Assembly (NCBI GenBank): GCA_009693435.1
Contig: SHXF01000015.1
Coordinates: forward strand, 1-54,955
Length of the DNA stretch: 54,955 nt
Direction of reading: 5' to 3'
DNA from: Betaproteobacteria bacterium
GTDB lineage: Bacteria; Pseudomonadota; Gammaproteobacteria; Burkholderiales; SG8-39
The position numbers were made by a program, and so were the translations under genes. Shown piece by piece: positions 52,200 to 54,955 of the stretch. The stretch's first letter is position 1; every line of letters starts with the position of its first letter. The notes under the pieces are model-generated. The model did no database searches and was not told the DNA's origin. It saw only the letters and a list, made by a program, of their open reading frames with translations.

Positions 52200-54955
52200 A
52201 TGACGGCAATCAGCAAGCAGGAAATCGAAGCGCTGCCGGTCGAGTTCAAGCTGAACGGCAAGACGGTCGTCGGTCGCTCCGACCAGACCATCATGCAGAT
52301 TGCGGAGAAGAACGGCCTCGCAATCCCGCACCTGTGCCAGAGGAAGGGCTTGCGCCCCGACGGCAATTGCCGCGCCTGCGTGGTGGAGATCAAGGGCGAA
52401 CGGGTGCTGGCGCCGTCTTGCTGCCGGCACCCGGTCAACGGCATGGAAGTCACCACCGACAACGAGCGCGCGCTCGCCAGCCAGCGCATCGTGTTCGAAC
52501 TGCTGCTGGCCGACATGCCCGAAGACCCGGACAACACCGTGGCGAAATGGGCGAAGCGCATCGGCGTCGGCAAGCCGCGCTTTCCCGCGAGAATTCAACC
52601 GCAACAGGATGTCTCCCATCCGGCCATCGCGGTGAACCTGGACGCCTGTATCCAGTGCACGGCGTGCGTGCGCGCCTGCCGCGAAGAGCAGGTGAACGAT
52701 GTCATCGGCTATGCATTCCGCGGCGAGCATTCGAAAATCGTCTTCGATCTGGATGACGACATGGGCGCATCGACCTGCGTCGCATGCGGTGAATGCGTGC
52801 AGGCCTGCCCCACGGGCGCCTTGTCATCCAAGGTGCTGGCCAGTTTCGTGGCAAAAGCGGCAAGCGCCGGCGTGACCTCGGGCGCAACCGCCGGGCCTCT
52901 ACCTGGCAAGCTGCCCGGCAAGCTACCCGGCAAGCTGCCCGGCAGGGTGATTCCGGTCAAGGCCGATACCAAAGTCGAATCGGTCTGCCCGTATTGCGGC
53001 GTCGGCTGCCAGCTCACCTATCACGTCAAGGACAACCAGATTCTGCGCGTCGAGGGGCGCGATGGCCCCTCGAATCACGGCAGGTTGTGCGTCAAGGGGC
53101 GCTACGGTTTCGATTATGTGAATCACCGGCAGCGGCTGACCCGGCCGCTGATCCGCAAGCCGGGGGTGCCCAAGCACAAGGATTTCAGCGTCGATCCGGA
53201 ACGCTGGCAGGAGGCGTTTCGGGAAGCCACTTGGGAAGAGGCGCTGGCTATCGCGGCGAACGGCTTGCGCGGCATCCGTGACGGACACGGGAAAAAAGCA
53301 TTGGCTGGTTTCGGTTCCGCCAAGGGCAGCAACGAAGAGGCGTACCTGTTCCAGAAACTGGTGCGCACCGGTTTCGGCTCGAACAACGTCGACCACTGCA
53401 CGCGCCTCTGCCATGCGTCCTCCGTGGCGGCGCTGATGGAGGGTGTCAATTCTGGCGCGGTGTCGAATCAGGTCAACGATGTGGCGCGTGCCGAGGTGGT
53501 GTTCGTGATCGGCGCCAATCCGACGGTCAACCATCCGGTGGCGGCGACCTGGATCAAAAACGCGGTGAAGAACGGCACCAAACTCATTGTCGCCGACCCG
53601 CGCCGTACTGAACTGGCGCGCCATGCCACCTATGTGCTGCAGTTCAAGCCCGACACCGATGTCGCGCTGCTGAACGCCATGATGCATGTCATCGTTGCGG
53701 AAGGCCTGGCCAACGAGGCATTCATCCGCGACCGCACCTCCGGCTACGAGGCGCTGAAACAGAACGTCGCCGGGTACAGCCCGGAAGCGATGGCGCCGCT
53801 GTGCGGCATCCCAGCGCAGACGATACGCGAGGTGGCGCGCCTCTATGCCACCTCCAGAGGGTCGATGATTCTGTGGGGCATGGGCATCTCGCAGCACGTG
53901 CACGGCACCGACAATGCGCGTTGCCTGATTGCGCTGGCGCTGATGACCGGACAGATCGGCCGACCTGGCACCGGCTTGCATCCCCTGCGCGGACAGAACA
54001 ATGTGCAGGGGGCGTCCGACTCGGGCCTGGTGCCGATGTTCTACCCGGATTACCAGCGGGTGGCGACGCCCGAGGCGAAAGCGCGCTTCGAGAAATTCTG
54101 GGGCGTCGAACTGGATCCGGCGCCGGGTCTGACGGTGGTGGAAATCATGCGCGAGGCAAAGGCGAAGAACATCCGCGGCATGTACATCATGGGCGAGAAC
54201 CCGGCCATGTCCGATCCGGACTTGGACCACGCGCGCGCGGCGCTCGCCAGCCTCGACCATCTGGTGGTGCAGGACATTTTCCTCACCGAAACGGCCTACC
54301 TCGCCGACGTGGTGCTGCCGGCCACGGCCTGGCCGGAAAAGGTCGGCACCGTCACCAACACCGACCGCATGGTGCAACTGGGCCGCAAGGCGGTCGAGCC
54401 GCCGGGCGAGGCCAAGGAGGATTTGTGGATCATCCAGGAACTGGCGCGCCGGGTGGGACTCGCATGGAATTACACGGGACCGGCCGACGTATTCAATGAG
54501 ATGCGCGGCTGCATGGAATCGATCGCCGGGATTACCTGGGAGCGCCTGGAGCGGGAGTCCTCGGTGACCTATCCGTGCGAGCACGAGGGCGATCCCGGGG
54601 AGCCGGTGGTGTTCATGACCGACTTTCCCACCGCGACCGGGCGCGGCAGGTTCGTCCCGGCCGACATCATTCCGGCGGCGGAGCAGCCCGACGCTGCGTA
54701 TCCGATGGTGCTCATCACCGGACGGCAGCTCGAGCACTGGCATACCGGCGCGATTACGCGCCGCGCGACCGTGCTCGACACCCTGGAACCCGAAGCGGTG
54801 GCATCGCTGCATCCGCTGGAACTGGCGCGGCTGAAAGTGGCACCTGGCAGCGTCATTACCGTGGAATCGCGTCGCGGCAGGATTTCGCTGTACGCGCGCG
54901 CCGACGAGGGCACGCCGGCCGGCGCGGTGTTCATCCCGTTCTGTTTTTACGAGGC
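52200..54955 (+). CDS. fdhF: Formate dehydrogenase alpha subunit, molybdo/tungsto-bis-MGD (partial, runs off the end)
   Basis: At least 918 residues; the 3' end is outside the window. N-terminal [2Fe-2S] domain (C46, C57, C60, C74/C75), then two ferredoxin clusters in NLDACIQCTACVRACR and CVACGECVQACPTGAL. Next comes the [4Fe-4S] site VESVCPYCGVGCQLTYHV and the MGD domains (VNHPVAATWIKNAVKNG, LPATAWPEKVGTVTNTDRMV). The metal ligand is Cys404 in DHCTRLCHASSV, so a Cys rather than selenocysteine enzyme. It oxidises formate to CO2 and feeds the NuoEF-like beta subunit encoded upstream. A four-unit LPGK linker (12-bp repeats) separates the ferredoxin part from the catalytic part. Confidence 0.93.
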   Translation, partial: MTAISKQEIEALPVEFKLNGKTVVGRSDQTIMQIAEKNGLAIPHLCQRKGLRPDGNCRACVVEIKGERVLAPSCCRHPVNGMEVTTDNERALASQRIVFELLLADMPEDPDNTVAKWAKRIGVGKPRFPARIQPQQDVSHPAIAVNLDACIQCTACVRACREEQVNDVIGYAFRGEHSKIVFDLDDDMGASTCVACGECVQACPTGALSSKVLASFVAKAASAGVTSGATAGPLPGKLPGKLPGKLPGRVIPVKADTKVESVCPYCGVGCQLTYHVKDNQILRVEGRDGPSNHGRLCVKGRYGFDYVNHRQRLTRPLIRKPGVPKHKDFSVDPERWQEAFREATWEEALAIAANGLRGIRDGHGKKALAGFGSAKGSNEEAYLFQKLVRTGFGSNNVDHCTRLCHASSVAALMEGVNSGAVSNQVNDVARAEVVFVIGANPTVNHPVAATWIKNAVKNGTKLIVADPRRTELARHATYVLQFKPDTDVALLNAMMHVIVAEGLANEAFIRDRTSGYEALKQNVAGYSPEAMAPLCGIPAQTIREVARLYATSRGSMILWGMGISQHVHGTDNARCLIALALMTGQIGRPGTGLHPLRGQNNVQGASDSGLVPMFYPDYQRVATPEAKARFEKFWGVELDPAPGLTVVEIMREAKAKNIRGMYIMGENPAMSDPDLDHARAALASLDHLVVQDIFLTETAYLADVVLPATAWPEKVGTVTNTDRMVQLGRKAVEPPGEAKEDLWIIQELARRVGLAWNYTGPADVFNEMRGCMESIAGITWERLERESSVTYPCEHEGDPGEPVVFMTDFPTATGRGRFVPADIIPAAEQPDAAYPMVLITGRQLEHWHTGAITRRATVLDTLEPEAVASLHPLELARLKVAPGSVITVESRRGRISLYARADEGTPAGAVFIPFCFYE
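52899..52946. repeat. 12-bp tandem repeat inside the formate dehydrogenase alpha gene
   Basis: CTGCCCGGCAAG-type units at 52899, 52911, 52923 and 52935 encode LPGK repeats forming the interdomain linker. Confidence 0.95.

Noticed and set aside
53390..53420. Selenocysteine codon in the formate dehydrogenase
   Set aside because: The metal-ligand codon at 53409 is TGC (Cys), not TGA.

Overview
The window is GC-rich and densely coded. Its catabolic gene set points to an environmental betaproteobacterium, probably Burkholderiales. It has four intact orphan Bug/TctC-type substrate-binding proteins and a fragment of a fifth with no TctAB partners, two divergent TRAP transporters, two Rieske oxygenases, acyl-CoA dehydrogenases and ligases, and an NAD-linked formate dehydrogenase. 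This assignment is inferred from gene content; there is no rRNA or tRNA gene in the window, and I saw no CRISPR array.

Layout. 1-1800: a lower-GC hypothetical gene abutted by a 700-bp internally deleted IS3-family element, then a palindromic repeat. 1830-6537: an alpha/beta hydrolase with a Bug protein (minus strand), then a Rieske oxygenase and a 4-oxalomesaconate-hydratase-like amidohydrolase (plus strand). 6688-10462: an exported metallo-beta-lactamase-fold protein, a class III cyclase-FHA protein with a Bug protein, and a DUF1993 protein. 10544-14925: a partly decayed minus-strand catabolic operon (PEP-mutase/isocitrate-lyase-like enzyme, flavoprotein, Bug fragment, acyl-CoA dehydrogenase, broken ABC transporter gene). 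15185-18063: a flavin monooxygenase with a Bug protein, and a membrane protein.

18409-36515 is the most interesting part. Two divergent TRAP transporters are followed by an acyl-CoA ligase, a TetR regulator, four consecutive paralogous double-cluster iron-sulfur proteins of the QueG/reductive-dehalogenase type, a second CoA ligase with an extra N-terminal helix-turn-helix-like region, a broken ABC binding protein, a polysaccharide-deacetylase-like hydrolase and an acyl-CoA dehydrogenase. A promoter/operator block occurs twice with 25 of 28 positions identical: before the second TRAP operon and before the first ligase. I infer one regulon that imports an organic acid, activates it to a CoA thioester and processes it with several redox proteins. 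The substrate is unknown.

36602-41326 is a defence or mobile remnant region: a broken type I restriction gene (hsdR), a DUF4258/YgiT toxin-antitoxin-like pair, a broken hsdM, a Ddn-like deazaflavin oxidoreductase and a Fic protein. 41572-44305 is a second Rieske oxygenase operon (alpha, beta, Bug). 44503-54955 holds a truncated glycosidase-like gene, a sugar-nucleotide epimerase, glpK, a DUF2889 gene, sucCD and an NAD-dependent formate dehydrogenase whose alpha subunit runs off the window.

Short tandem arrays (10-18 bp units) are scattered throughout. Those inside genes have unit lengths divisible by three (12, 15, 18), and the intergenic ones do not (10, 11, 14).
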